NCBI RefSeq assembly: GCF_002428305.1
Contig: NZ_DIVJ01000028.1
Span: 45,072-109,071 of the forward strand
DNA from: Flavobacterium sp. UBA6135
GTDB lineage: Bacteria; Bacteroidota; Bacteroidia; Flavobacteriales; Flavobacteriaceae
Length of the DNA: 64,000 nucleotides
Direction of reading: 5' to 3'
The notes under the pieces were generated by a model, which saw only the letters and a program-made list of their open reading frames with translations, searched no databases and was not told the origin of the DNA. Position numbers and translations under genes: made by a program. This document shows positions 1 to 7,307 of this stretch, in pieces; position 1 is the first letter of the stretch, and each line of letters starts with the position of its first letter.

Positions 1-849
1 ATTACGAGATTTAATCTCAGAAATAAAAAATGGGATGTGACCAAAAACAATGAATCACTGTTGACCGATCAATGGATGAATCATAGGATGGAATTATTTG
101 AAAATTATTGTTTACCAAGTGTTAAAAGTCAAAACAATAAAAACTTTACTTGGTTATTATTTTTTGACATCACGACATCTGACGTGTTTAAAAACTGGAT
201 TCTTAATACAACCAAAGATACTAATTTTATACAGTGTTTTTTTATTGACGGGATGGATTCATTTTCTGATTCTATTAAAGAATTTATTGCCAAAGATGCT
301 TCCTCTTTCACTCATATCATCACATCAAGAATTGACAATGATGATTGTGTTAGTAAATTTTACATTGACGAAATCCAAAAGCAGTTTAATTTTCAGAAGT
401 ATCTGGCTGTTGATTTTGTATCCGGTTATACGCTGAGCTTAAATCCGGTGATGCTCGGGAAAAAAGAGCAAATTTATAACCCCTTCATTAGTTTGATTGA
501 AGAAAACAAAAATCCAAAGACCGTTTGGCATAATGATCACAATCAATGGAAAAAAGAAAAATCAATTATAAATATTGAAAATAAAAGAGTTTGGTTGTCA
601 ATCATTCACGATAAAAATAAAGTTAATGAATTTTATGGATTTGGAAACATTTTTTGGGATTCTCTTGAAAATGAATTTATTATTTCTGATAAAATTAATA
701 AAGAAATAAAATCTAAAATTATACCCCAAAAAAAATGGTTACTATTAAGTCTAAAGAATGAATGGCATGTAAGGTTTAAACTTTTAAGTAAGAAAATAAA
801 AAAAATAATTGGACTTTATAAATTAAAAAAAATCTTAAATCTTAAATAA
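1..849 (+). CDS. Putative rhamnosyltransferase-family glycosyltransferase (5' end outside window)
   Basis: The reading frame is open from base 1, so the N-terminus lies outside the window; the GTG at 37 is only an internal codon. The segment 'RFNLR...WDVTKNNES..TDQWMNHRMELFENYCLPSVKSQ' followed by 'SRIDNDD' resembles the GT-A-like 'putative rhamnosyl transferase' family (Rhamno_transf type), in which a DxD-like acidic motif binds the nucleotide-sugar metal. A role in surface polysaccharide or glycoprotein decoration in the cytoplasm is inferred from the family. The C-terminus is very Lys/Ile-rich and AT-rich. The stop is followed 23 bp later by tsaC. Family call is moderately sure; sugar and acceptor are unknown. 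Confidence 0.7.
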   Translation: MTRFNLRNKKWDVTKNNESLLTDQWMNHRMELFENYCLPSVKSQNNKNFTWLLFFDITTSDVFKNWILNTTKDTNFIQCFFIDGMDSFSDSIKEFIAKDASSFTHIITSRIDNDDCVSKFYIDEIQKQFNFQKYLAVDFVSGYTLSLNPVMLGKKEQIYNPFISLIEENKNPKTVWHNDHNQWKKEKSIINIENKRVWLSIIHDKNKVNEFYGFGNIFWDSLENEFIISDKINKEIKSKIIPQKKWLLLSLKNEWHVRFKLLSKKIKKIIGLYKLKKILNLK

Positions 850-872
850 TCTTTTAAGATAAAAATTAAAAT

Positions 873-1439
873 ATGGATAGCAATCAAGAAATACACAACG
901 CATACGAAATAATCAAAAACGGAGGCATCATCCTCTACCCGACTGATACCGTTTGGGGAATTGGCTGCGATGCTACGAATCCGGAAGCCGTTAAAAAAAT
1001 ATACGAACTCAAAAAAAGAGAAGAATCAAAAAGCATGATTGTGTTAATGAATGGCGAAAAGATGATGTATAATGTATTCAAGGATATTCCCGAAGTAGCT
1101 TGGCAAATTCTCGATTTATCCGAAAAACCAACAACGTTAATTTTAGACAAACCACGAAATGTGGCTCCAAATATCATTGCAGAAGACCAATCGTTAGCTG
1201 TTCGATTGGTGAAAGAACCGTTTTGTTTTAAATTGATGGAACGTATGAAAAGACCGTTGGTTTCTACTTCTGCAAACATTTCCGGTCAACCCACTCCAAA
1301 ATCATTCAAAGAAATCAGTCCCGAAATTATTAAAGGTGTAGACTATGTTGTAAATTTGCACCGCGAAAAAATTTGCGATAAGCCATCCACGATTATCAAA
1401 TTAACCTTGGATAGTAAAGTTCAGATTATTCGGAAATAA
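873..1439 (+). CDS. tsaC: L-threonylcarbamoyladenylate synthase (Sua5/YrdC/TsaC)
   Basis: Makes threonylcarbamoyl-AMP from threonine, bicarbonate and ATP, the first step of the t6A37 modification of ANN-decoding tRNAs in the cytoplasm. Seen: a single YrdC domain over the whole 188 residues, with 'GGIILYPTDTVWGIGCDA' near residue 17, 'KKREESKSMIVLM', 'LAVRLVKEP' and 'PLVSTSANISGQPTP', all hallmark blocks. There is no C-terminal Sua5 extension, so it is the short TsaC form. The ATG at 873 puts the conserved block at the usual distance. It is a standalone housekeeping gene; the next gene starts inside a separate repeat-bounded unit. Confidence 0.93.
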   Translation: MDSNQEIHNAYEIIKNGGIILYPTDTVWGIGCDATNPEAVKKIYELKKREESKSMIVLMNGEKMMYNVFKDIPEVAWQILDLSEKPTTLILDKPRNVAPNIIAEDQSLAVRLVKEPFCFKLMERMKRPLVSTSANISGQPTPKSFKEISPEIIKGVDYVVNLHREKICDKPSTIIKLTLDSKVQIIRK

Positions 1440-1447
1440 AGTTATAC

Positions 1448-1927
1448 GCCACGAATTCACAAATTAAACTTTAATGACAGATATTTTATATAAAACAGAA
1501 AGCTATCAATTGGTAGGGATTTTATTTGAAGTACATAACAATTTAGGAAAAGGTTTTTCTGAAATTGTATATAAAGATGCTCTCGAATACGAATTTAAAA
1601 ATTCATCTATACAATTTGAAAGAGAAAAAGAGTATTCAGTCAATTATAAGAATATTATTTTGAAACATAAATTTTATGCCGATTTTGTCATATTTGATAA
1701 AATAATTTTAGAAATAAAATCATGTAAATCTTTAAATGACGAGCACATAGCTCTATGCATAAATTATTTAAAAGTTTCAAATAATAAACTAGCAATACTA
1801 GTAAATTTCAATAAAGATTCATTAGAACATAAAAGAATTATTCTTTAGATAGAATTCGTGAAAAAATATTTTTTATTCGATTAAAATTGTTATTATGAAT
1901 TCAAAATATTATTTGTGAATTCGTGGC
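1448..1927. repeat. Perfect 17-bp inverted repeat bracketing the GxxExxY gene
   Basis: Left arm 1448-1464 reads GCCACGAATTCACAAAT; right arm 1911-1927 is its exact reverse complement. The 446 bp between contain one complete small gene and little else. A partial third copy (AATTCGTG) lies just after the gene's stop, around 1853-1860. The right arm runs into the 5' end of the CCA-adding enzyme gene. A related inverted repeat with an ATTAACCACAAATTC arm occurs without a gene at 41086-41148. The arrangement looks like a small mobile or recombining unit with its own cargo; mobility is inferred, not shown. Confidence 0.75.
1474..1848 (+). CDS. GxxExxY protein (PD-(D/E)XK-like small protein)
   Basis: A 124-residue protein with the family signature: 'LGKGFSEIVYKDALEYEF' carries G-x2-E-x2-Y around residues 27-34, followed by 'HKFYADFVIFDKIILEIKSCKSLNDEHIAL', which has the D...E-x-K spacing of PD-(D/E)XK nuclease folds, and 'NYLKVSNNKLAILVNF'. 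The biochemical function of this family is not established. It is the only gene inside a perfect inverted repeat (1448-1927), which suggests that it travels with the repeat. ATG at 1474; length is normal for the family. The codon use is very AT-rich. Confidence 0.88.
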   Translation: MTDILYKTESYQLVGILFEVHNNLGKGFSEIVYKDALEYEFKNSSIQFEREKEYSVNYKNIILKHKFYADFVIFDKIILEIKSCKSLNDEHIALCINYLKVSNNKLAILVNFNKDSLEHKRIIL

Positions 1928-1941
1928 AAAAAAACAAAAAA

Positions 1942-3363
1942 GTGGTTGTAAATTATAATAAAGCATTAGAAAATCCCATCTTCAAAATAATATCCAAAGC
2001 AGCTCAAGAACTTGGTATAGAAACCTTCGTTATTGGTGGTTTTGTACGTGATTTTTTGTTAGAACGCGATTTTAAAAAAGACATCGACATTGTTGCCATT
2101 GGTAGCGGTATTGAATTAGCTCTCAAAGTTTCAGAATTACTCCCAAACAAACCCAAAGTACAAATTTTTAAAACTTATGGCACAGCAATGCTTCGTTTTC
2201 AAGAAATTGATATAGAATTTGTGGGTGCTCGAAAAGAAAGTTATCATTTTGAAAGTCGGAATCCTGTTGTAGAAAACGGAACCTTGAAAGACGACCAAAA
2301 CAGACGTGATTTTACCATTAATGCCTTGGCTTTTTCGCTAAATGAAAAAAATTATGGCGAATTAATTGATCCTTTTAATGGTTTGGAGGATTTAGAAAAT
2401 AAAATCATTCGAACACCTTTAGATGCCGACATTACTTTTTCGGATGATCCGTTGCGGATGATGCGAGCGATTCGTTTTGCATCGCAATTGAATTTTACGA
2501 TTGAAGAAAAATCATTAGTCTCCATTTCTAAAAATTGTGAGCGAATCAACATCATTTCCGGTGAGCGAATTGTAGATGAATTAAACAAAATTTTATCGAC
2601 AGAAAAACCTTCCATCGGATTTATTTTATTGTATCAAACCGGCTTATTAGATTTAATTTTACCGGAATTGACCGCTTTAAATCAAGTGGAAGAAATAGAA
2701 GGTCATACGCACAAAAACAACTTTTATCACACGTTAGAAGTTGTGGATAACATTTGCCCAAATACCGATGATGTTTGGTTGCGATGGGCGGCTTTGCTTC
2801 ACGACATTGGGAAAGCTCCCACCAAAAAATTCAACAAAAAACAAGGTTGGACATTTCATGGACATGAATTTTTGGGTGGAAAAATGGTGAAAAAAATCTT
2901 CGAACGATTACACATGCCATTGAACCACAAATTGAAATTCGTTTCAAAATTGGTGATGCTGAGTTCGCGACCTATTGTGCTTTCACAAGATATTGTAACC
3001 GATTCTGCCGTTCGACGTTTATTATTTGATGCCGGCGAAAACATTGAAGATTTGATGATTTTATGTGAAGCAGACATCACGACCAAAAACCCAAATAAAT
3101 TTAAAAAGTACCATAATAATTTCAAGATTGTTCGTCAGAAAATTGTGGAAGTGGAAGAACGTGATCATGTACGAAAATTTCAACCACCTATTTCCGGAGA
3201 AGAAATTATGTCAATTTTCAATTTAAAACCATCTCGTGAAATTGGGGTTTTGAAAGAAGCCGTGAAAGAAGCTATTTTAGAAGGAGAAATTCCAAATGAA
3301 TATAAAGCTGCTTATGAATTTGTTTTAGAACGTGGAGCCAAATTAGGTTTGACAAAAGTTTAA
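1942..3363 (+). CDS. CCA tRNA nucleotidyltransferase with HD domain
   Basis: Adds or repairs the 3' CCA end of tRNAs. Seen: class II nucleotidyltransferase head with 'VIGGFVRDFLLERDFKKDIDIVAIGSG' (GGxVRD and DxD metal ligands), 'RRDFTINALAF', 'DPLRMMRAIRFASQL', then an HD phosphohydrolase segment 'RWAALLHDIGKAPT...HGHE' in the second half. Start: a GTG at 1915 would be in frame but lies inside the right arm of the inverted repeat; GTG 1942 leads directly into the conserved 'NYNKALENPIFKII' and is preferred. No in-frame ATG exists nearby, so the repeat may have replaced the original start region. Family certain, start uncertain. Confidence 0.93.
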   Translation: MVVNYNKALENPIFKIISKAAQELGIETFVIGGFVRDFLLERDFKKDIDIVAIGSGIELALKVSELLPNKPKVQIFKTYGTAMLRFQEIDIEFVGARKESYHFESRNPVVENGTLKDDQNRRDFTINALAFSLNEKNYGELIDPFNGLEDLENKIIRTPLDADITFSDDPLRMMRAIRFASQLNFTIEEKSLVSISKNCERINIISGERIVDELNKILSTEKPSIGFILLYQTGLLDLILPELTALNQVEEIEGHTHKNNFYHTLEVVDNICPNTDDVWLRWAALLHDIGKAPTKKFNKKQGWTFHGHEFLGGKMVKKIFERLHMPLNHKLKFVSKLVMLSSRPIVLSQDIVTDSAVRRLLFDAGENIEDLMILCEADITTKNPNKFKKYHNNFKIVRQKIVEVEERDHVRKFQPPISGEEIMSIFNLKPSREIGVLKEAVKEAILEGEIPNEYKAAYEFVLERGAKLGLTKV

Positions 3364-3419
3364 GTTTTGTTTTATCTAAGGTTGTTGAAAATTTCTTAAT
3401 TTTATAAAAATTTAGATTT

Positions 3420-3710
3420 ATGAATATTGATAAATTAAAATTACAAATTATAGCCAAAATCATGTCCACTGATGATGTTGAACTTTTGAATAGAATTCAA
3501 GAAATTATTGATGCTTACAAATCTAATTCTTTCGTCAATGAACCATCTTCAACATATCAGAAAACAACTTCTGAAAACATTCGTGTTTTTAGTGAATGGG
3601 AACAAAAAAGAATTGATATTGCTTTAAAACAAGTTGAAAATGGCGAATATATTACAGATGAAGAAGCTCAAATAGAAATAGAAAAATGGTTCAACGAACA
3701 AGAAAAATAG
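3420..3710 (+). CDS. Putative antitoxin of a RelE/ParE-type toxin-antitoxin pair
   Basis: A 96-residue protein rich in Lys, Glu and Ile, with helical N-terminus ('KLKLQIIAKIMSTDDVELLNRIQEIIDAY') and a C-terminal 'KQVENGEYITDEEAQIEIEKWFNEQ', typical of the small antitoxins paired with ParE-like toxins in Flavobacteria. The 3' end overlaps the toxin gene by 25 bp, which fits translational coupling. The C-terminal half would wrap the toxin while the N-terminal half binds the operon's own DNA; both are inferred from the family. The pair sits between two housekeeping genes, and its base composition is markedly AT-rich. Confidence 0.75.
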   Translation: MNIDKLKLQIIAKIMSTDDVELLNRIQEIIDAYKSNSFVNEPSSTYQKTTSENIRVFSEWEQKRIDIALKQVENGEYITDEEAQIEIEKWFNEQEK

Positions 3711-3991
3711 TTTGGACGAGCTTTGCAAGAGAATCAAGGTCTTCTATTTTTTCATATTGGAATAAAAGAAATAAGTCTGATAATTATAGTAAAAAATTAA
3801 ATATTCTATTTCAAGAATCTTTGAAACAACTTACTTATTTTCCTGAAAGTTCTATAAAATCTAACAATCAAAATGTTAGACTAAAAATAGCTAGTCACTT
3901 CGAAATTATTTATTCAATTTCAGATACCCATATTTTTGTTTTAGACATTTGGGACACTAGACAAAATCCTGATAACTTTCCTATCAAATAA
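3686..3991 (+). CDS. RelE/ParE-superfamily toxin
   Basis: A 101-residue basic protein with the RelE/ParE layout: 'KIVWTSFARESRSSIFSYWNKRNKS' (helical hairpin), 'LFQESLKQLTYFPESS', 'VRLKIASHFEIIYSISDTHIFVLDIWDTRQNPDNF'. The C-terminal 'D.WDTRQNP' is the recognisable end of the Bacteroidetes ParE-like subgroup. The target (gyrase or ribosome-bound mRNA) cannot be told from sequence. The ATG at 3686 lies inside the antitoxin gene. It ends 2 bp before the heme A synthase gene, so read-through into that gene is possible. Confidence 0.8.
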   Translation: MVQRTRKIVWTSFARESRSSIFSYWNKRNKSDNYSKKLNILFQESLKQLTYFPESSIKSNNQNVRLKIASHFEIIYSISDTHIFVLDIWDTRQNPDNFPIK

Positions 3992-3993
3992 AA

Positions 3994-5013
3994 ATGAAAA
4001 CAAACAAACCCGTTATAATTTGGCTTCTTTCCGGCTGTTTTTTATTGTTTATTATGGTAATGGTTGGTGGTATCACTCGCCTTACCAATTCCGGACTTTC
4101 TATGACCGACTGGCATTTGGTAACCGACACTTTTCCTCCTACCTCAGAACAAGCTTGGAATGAGGCTTTTGAAGAATACAAGAAATTTCCTGAATACCAA
4201 AAAATCAATATTCACAACGATTTTACACTAGACGATTATAAATTTATTTATTTCTGGGAATGGTTTCACCGCTTCATCGGAAGAATTATAGGTTTGGTGT
4301 TCATCATTCCGTTTGTTTATTTTTTGATAAAGAAAAAATTAGACCCCGAAACCATCAAAAAATGCATCATTCTACTTTTCATGGGTGGTTTTCAAGGATT
4401 TTTAGGTTGGTTTATGGTGAAAAGCGGCTTAATTGACAATCCAGATGTGAGTCATTATCGATTGGCTCTACATCTAACTTTTGCATTCATCACCTTTGCC
4501 TATACGTTATGGGTTGCATTAGATTTGATTTATCCTGATAAAAATGAAATCATTTTACCATTGCGAAAATTAGCTCGAATTGCCATGGTAGTTTTGATTA
4601 TTCAAATCATATATGGTGGATTTGTAGCAGGATTAAACGCAGGATTAATACACAATCACTGGCCATTAATGAGTGAAGGGAAATTGATTCACGAAACCGT
4701 TTGGATTGAACAACCCACACTTTTGCAAAACTTAACCGAAGGAAAAAGTGGCGTTCAATTTGTGCACCGAACATTGGCTTATGTTGTAGTTGGTTTGATG
4801 ATTTTATTATTTATAAGAAGTAGAAAATATTCGCTTTCATCACTTCAATCTAAATCGGTTAAAACATTGGTTTTGTTTGTGTTAATTCAATTTATTTTAG
4901 GTATTTTTACGTTATTATTTCATGTTCCGCTTTGGCTGGGATTAGCTCATCAATTGATGGCTTTTTTATTGCTTAGTGCCATGACATTTACTTTGCATCG
5001 CTTTAGTAAATAA
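3994..5013 (+). CDS. ctaA: Heme A synthase (COX15/CtaA)
   Basis: Oxidises the C8 methyl of heme O to the formyl group of heme A for cytochrome c oxidase, in the cytoplasmic membrane. Seen: about eight hydrophobic segments; 'GGITRLTNSGLSMTDWHLVTDTFPPTSEQAWNEAFEEYKKFPEYQ' is the hallmark first loop; 'FWEWFHRFIGRIIG', 'YRLALHLTFAF', 'QFVHRTLAYV' and 'AHQLMAFLLL' supply the four histidines expected for the two haem sites. Length of 339 residues is usual for the alpha-proteobacterial/Bacteroidetes type. It starts 2 bp after the toxin stop. Confidence 0.95.
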   Translation: MKTNKPVIIWLLSGCFLLFIMVMVGGITRLTNSGLSMTDWHLVTDTFPPTSEQAWNEAFEEYKKFPEYQKINIHNDFTLDDYKFIYFWEWFHRFIGRIIGLVFIIPFVYFLIKKKLDPETIKKCIILLFMGGFQGFLGWFMVKSGLIDNPDVSHYRLALHLTFAFITFAYTLWVALDLIYPDKNEIILPLRKLARIAMVVLIIQIIYGGFVAGLNAGLIHNHWPLMSEGKLIHETVWIEQPTLLQNLTEGKSGVQFVHRTLAYVVVGLMILLFIRSRKYSLSSLQSKSVKTLVLFVLIQFILGIFTLLFHVPLWLGLAHQLMAFLLLSAMTFTLHRFSK

Positions 5014-5056
5014 ATTTTCAGACTATATTGTCGCAATTTTTGTTAGAATATATTAC

Positions 5057-5827
5057 ATGTCTAAACTTGCCGCTCAGGATAAATTTTTAGATTTATCCGA
5101 TTATGGTAGAACTTTCGGAAGAATTTTTGCTTTACAATTAAAAAATACTCGCTTTACGCCTATCCATGTGACGCTGCTTTTTGGAATCAGTGGATTGTTT
5201 GCAATCTATTGCATTCTTTATAATCATTATGTTTGGGCTGCTTTTTTTATCATTTTGAAATCCATTATTGATGCCGCCGATGGAGAATTGGCTCGATTAA
5301 AAAAAACACCTTCCTATTCCGGAAGATATTTGGATAGTATTTTTGATATTTTCTTGAATTTCGGATTTTTAATGGCGATTTGTTATGTTTCGTCTACATC
5401 ATTTTGGTTTACAATTATCGCCTTTTTTGCCATTCAATTGCAAGGAACATTATACAACTATTATTATGTGATTTTGCGAACAAAGTCCGTAGGAGGTGAT
5501 GCAACCAGCAAAATTTTTGAATACAAAACACCAAAAGCATTGCCTGGAGAAAGTCAGCAATTAGTAAACATTCTATTCAGAATTTATACTATTGTTTACG
5601 GAACATTTGACAAAATCATTCACTCTTTAGATCCGAATGCTTATAAAGTAAAAACCTTTCCAAACTGGTTTATGACATTACTTTCTGCTTATGGATTGGG
5701 CTTTCAATTGTTGATTATTGCTATTATGCTTCCGTTGGGTTGGATCGAATGGATTGTGCCGTTTTTTATAGTTTATTCCGTTTTTATTTTGGTTTTAATT
5801 GGAATTCGAAAAACGATTATAAAATAA
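5057..5827 (+). CDS. CDP-alcohol phosphatidyltransferase family protein
   Basis: An integral membrane enzyme that transfers a phosphoalcohol from a CDP-linked donor to an acceptor alcohol in phospholipid synthesis. Seen: the complete catalytic motif D75-G76-x2-A79-R80-x8-G89-x3-D93-x3-D97 in 'DGELARLKKTPSYSGRYLDSIFD', preceded by 'FTPIHVTLLFG' and followed by several hydrophobic segments. The exact product (for example phosphatidylserine, phosphatidylinositol-like or phosphatidylglycerophosphate) cannot be decided. At 256 residues it is longer than minimal PgsA enzymes. It converges on the LytTR regulator gene, the two stops being 3 bp apart, with no clear terminator between. Confidence 0.9.
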   Translation: MSKLAAQDKFLDLSDYGRTFGRIFALQLKNTRFTPIHVTLLFGISGLFAIYCILYNHYVWAAFFIILKSIIDAADGELARLKKTPSYSGRYLDSIFDIFLNFGFLMAICYVSSTSFWFTIIAFFAIQLQGTLYNYYYVILRTKSVGGDATSKIFEYKTPKALPGESQQLVNILFRIYTIVYGTFDKIIHSLDPNAYKVKTFPNWFMTLLSAYGLGFQLLIIAIMLPLGWIEWIVPFFIVYSVFILVLIGIRKTIIK

Positions 5828-5830
5828 AGT

Positions 5831-6586
5831 TTAACCCAACCAATCTTTAAAATCATTTACTCGTTCGCGACTTACAATTACCTCATCGGCTTTGAAAGTG
5901 GGCAAAATCACTTTCAAACGCGAATTGCTGTAAACCACAATATCTTTAATGGTTTTTAATGGGATGATGAATTTTCGGCTGACTCTGAAAAAATCTTTCG
6001 GATTCAGTTCTGATTCTAATTGTTCTAATGTGATGTCTAAAAGATAATCTCGATTGTCCAAAGTATGAAGATAGGTTCCTTTATTTTCACTGTAAAAACA
6101 TTCCACCTCATCAATGGAAATCATTTTTAAATGTTCGCCAATTTTGATTGTAAAACGTTGCTTATATGTTTTTTCGTTTGGATTGACTAGCATGCGTTTG
6201 ATGGCTTCAAAGTCTAACGAAGCTATACTACTTTTTTGAAATTGATTTTTGAATTTTGTAATTGCAATTGACAAATCTTCCTCGTCAATAGGTTTTAACA
6301 AATAATCAATACTATTCAATTTGAAAGCCCGCAACGCATATTCATCAAAAGCAGTGGTGAAAATAACAGCACTTTTAATTTCTATCTTTTCAAAAATTTC
6401 AAAAGATAATCCATCCGACAATTGAATATCTAAAAAAATCAAATCCGGATGTTGATTGTTTTGAAACCATTGTAAGGCTTCTTCAACAGAATGCAAAAGC
6501 GTTTCAACTTGTAAGCCTAATTTTTCAACTTTGCGTTGCAATAATCTGGCGGCGGGTTTTTCGTCTTCAATGATGATGATTCTCAT
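5831..6586 (-). CDS. LytTR-family response regulator
   Basis: A two-domain cytoplasmic regulator of 251 residues. The N-terminal receiver (about 1-120) has 'IIIIEDEKPAARLL', phospho-acceptor D53 in 'LIFLDIQLSDG', T in 'VIFTTAFDEYALRAF' and K in 'YLLKPI'. The C-terminal LytTR DNA-binding domain (about 145-250) has 'FTIKIGEHLKMISIDEVECFYSENKGTYLHT' and 'FFRVSRKFIIPL'. It is the last gene of a minus-strand operon led by a LytS-type kinase (7308-8645), its probable partner. An 86-bp spacer with GGTAATGGGTAATGG-type repeats separates it from the preceding 2TM gene. Confidence 0.94.
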   Translation of the reverse strand: MRIIIIEDEKPAARLLQRKVEKLGLQVETLLHSVEEALQWFQNNQHPDLIFLDIQLSDGLSFEIFEKIEIKSAVIFTTAFDEYALRAFKLNSIDYLLKPIDEEDLSIAITKFKNQFQKSSIASLDFEAIKRMLVNPNEKTYKQRFTIKIGEHLKMISIDEVECFYSENKGTYLHTLDNRDYLLDITLEQLESELNPKDFFRVSRKFIIPLKTIKDIVVYSNSRLKVILPTFKADEVIVSRERVNDFKDWLG

Positions 6587-6672
6587 TTTATAAAGGTAAT
6601 GGGTAATGGGTTATTGGTAAAAGGTAATAGGAGATATAACTGTAAACTGCGACTGATTAGTGCGACTGTAAT

Positions 6673-6981
6673 CTACTCCCATTTCTTATTTTTTTCCTTT
6701 TCCATGATTTCTCTGATTTTTCGTTCTTCCCAATTATTACCAAGGAACCATTGCGGAACAAAAACAGAAAATGCGTGGGCCACTAAACCAATTCCCCAAA
6801 AGAAAGCCGTAAAGAAATTTTTATACTGAAAATAGGACTCTCCCGGGTCTAAATTTTGAATATTAACTACAATAATCATGATGTTTATGACAAGGTAAAT
6901 AACCGCATGCGAATAAAATCCTTTGATTTTTTGAACGCGTTTTAAAGCTTCCTGATATTTTATTTCATCTTGTGTGTTCAT
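6673..6981 (-). CDS. 2TM domain-containing protein
   Basis: A 102-residue membrane protein with two hydrophobic helices, 'GFYSHAVIYLVINIMIIVVNI' and 'FFTAFFWGIGLVAHAFSVF', preceded by 'YQEALKRVQKIKG' and followed by 'NNWEERKIREIMEKE'. This is the Bacteroidetes 2TM domain, commonly found beside or fused to LytS-type kinases; its molecular role is unknown. It is the third consecutive 2TM unit in the operon (fused copy at the C-terminus of the kinase, stand-alone copy at 6997-7296, then this one), so it probably arose by tandem duplication. Spacing to the upstream 2TM gene is 15 bp. Confidence 0.88.
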   Translation of the reverse strand: MNTQDEIKYQEALKRVQKIKGFYSHAVIYLVINIMIIVVNIQNLDPGESYFQYKNFFTAFFWGIGLVAHAFSVFVPQWFLGNNWEERKIREIMEKEKNKKWE

Positions 6982-6996
6982 AATCTGAATGTTTAA

Positions 6997-7296
6997 TTAT
7001 TGATAACTATTTTTCTTTTTTTCTTCTTCCATAAACTGTTTAATCTTGCGTTCTTCCCAATTCTTGCTAAATAAAGTATCGGTTCCAAAAACACCTAATG
7101 CATGACCTAAAATGCCTAATCCCCAACCAATCATTGGATATACAAACCACAAGTGTTTTGCTGAAAATTTCAGATTTACAACTACAAGTATTGGAATTAC
7201 AATCAAATAAGCAATTAAATGCACATAAAACCCTTTGATTTCTTTAACCTTTTTACTTGCTTTTTGGTATCTTTCGTATTCGTTATTTGTTTCCAT
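6997..7296 (-). CDS. 2TM domain-containing protein
   Basis: A 99-residue paralogue of its downstream neighbour. Two membrane helices, 'VHLIAYLIVIPILVVVNL' and 'WFVYPMIGWGLGILGHALGVF', lie between a 'YQKASKKVKEIKGFY' lead and the 'KNWEERKIKQFMEEEKKK' tail characteristic of the domain. The gene starts 11 bp after the kinase stop, consistent with cotranscription. Function unknown; a role in modulating the kinase or forming a membrane complex with it is only an inference from the conserved linkage. Confidence 0.88.
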   Translation of the reverse strand: METNNEYERYQKASKKVKEIKGFYVHLIAYLIVIPILVVVNLKFSAKHLWFVYPMIGWGLGILGHALGVFGTDTLFSKNWEERKIKQFMEEEKKKNSYQ

Positions 7297-7307
7297 TGCT
7301 AATTATT

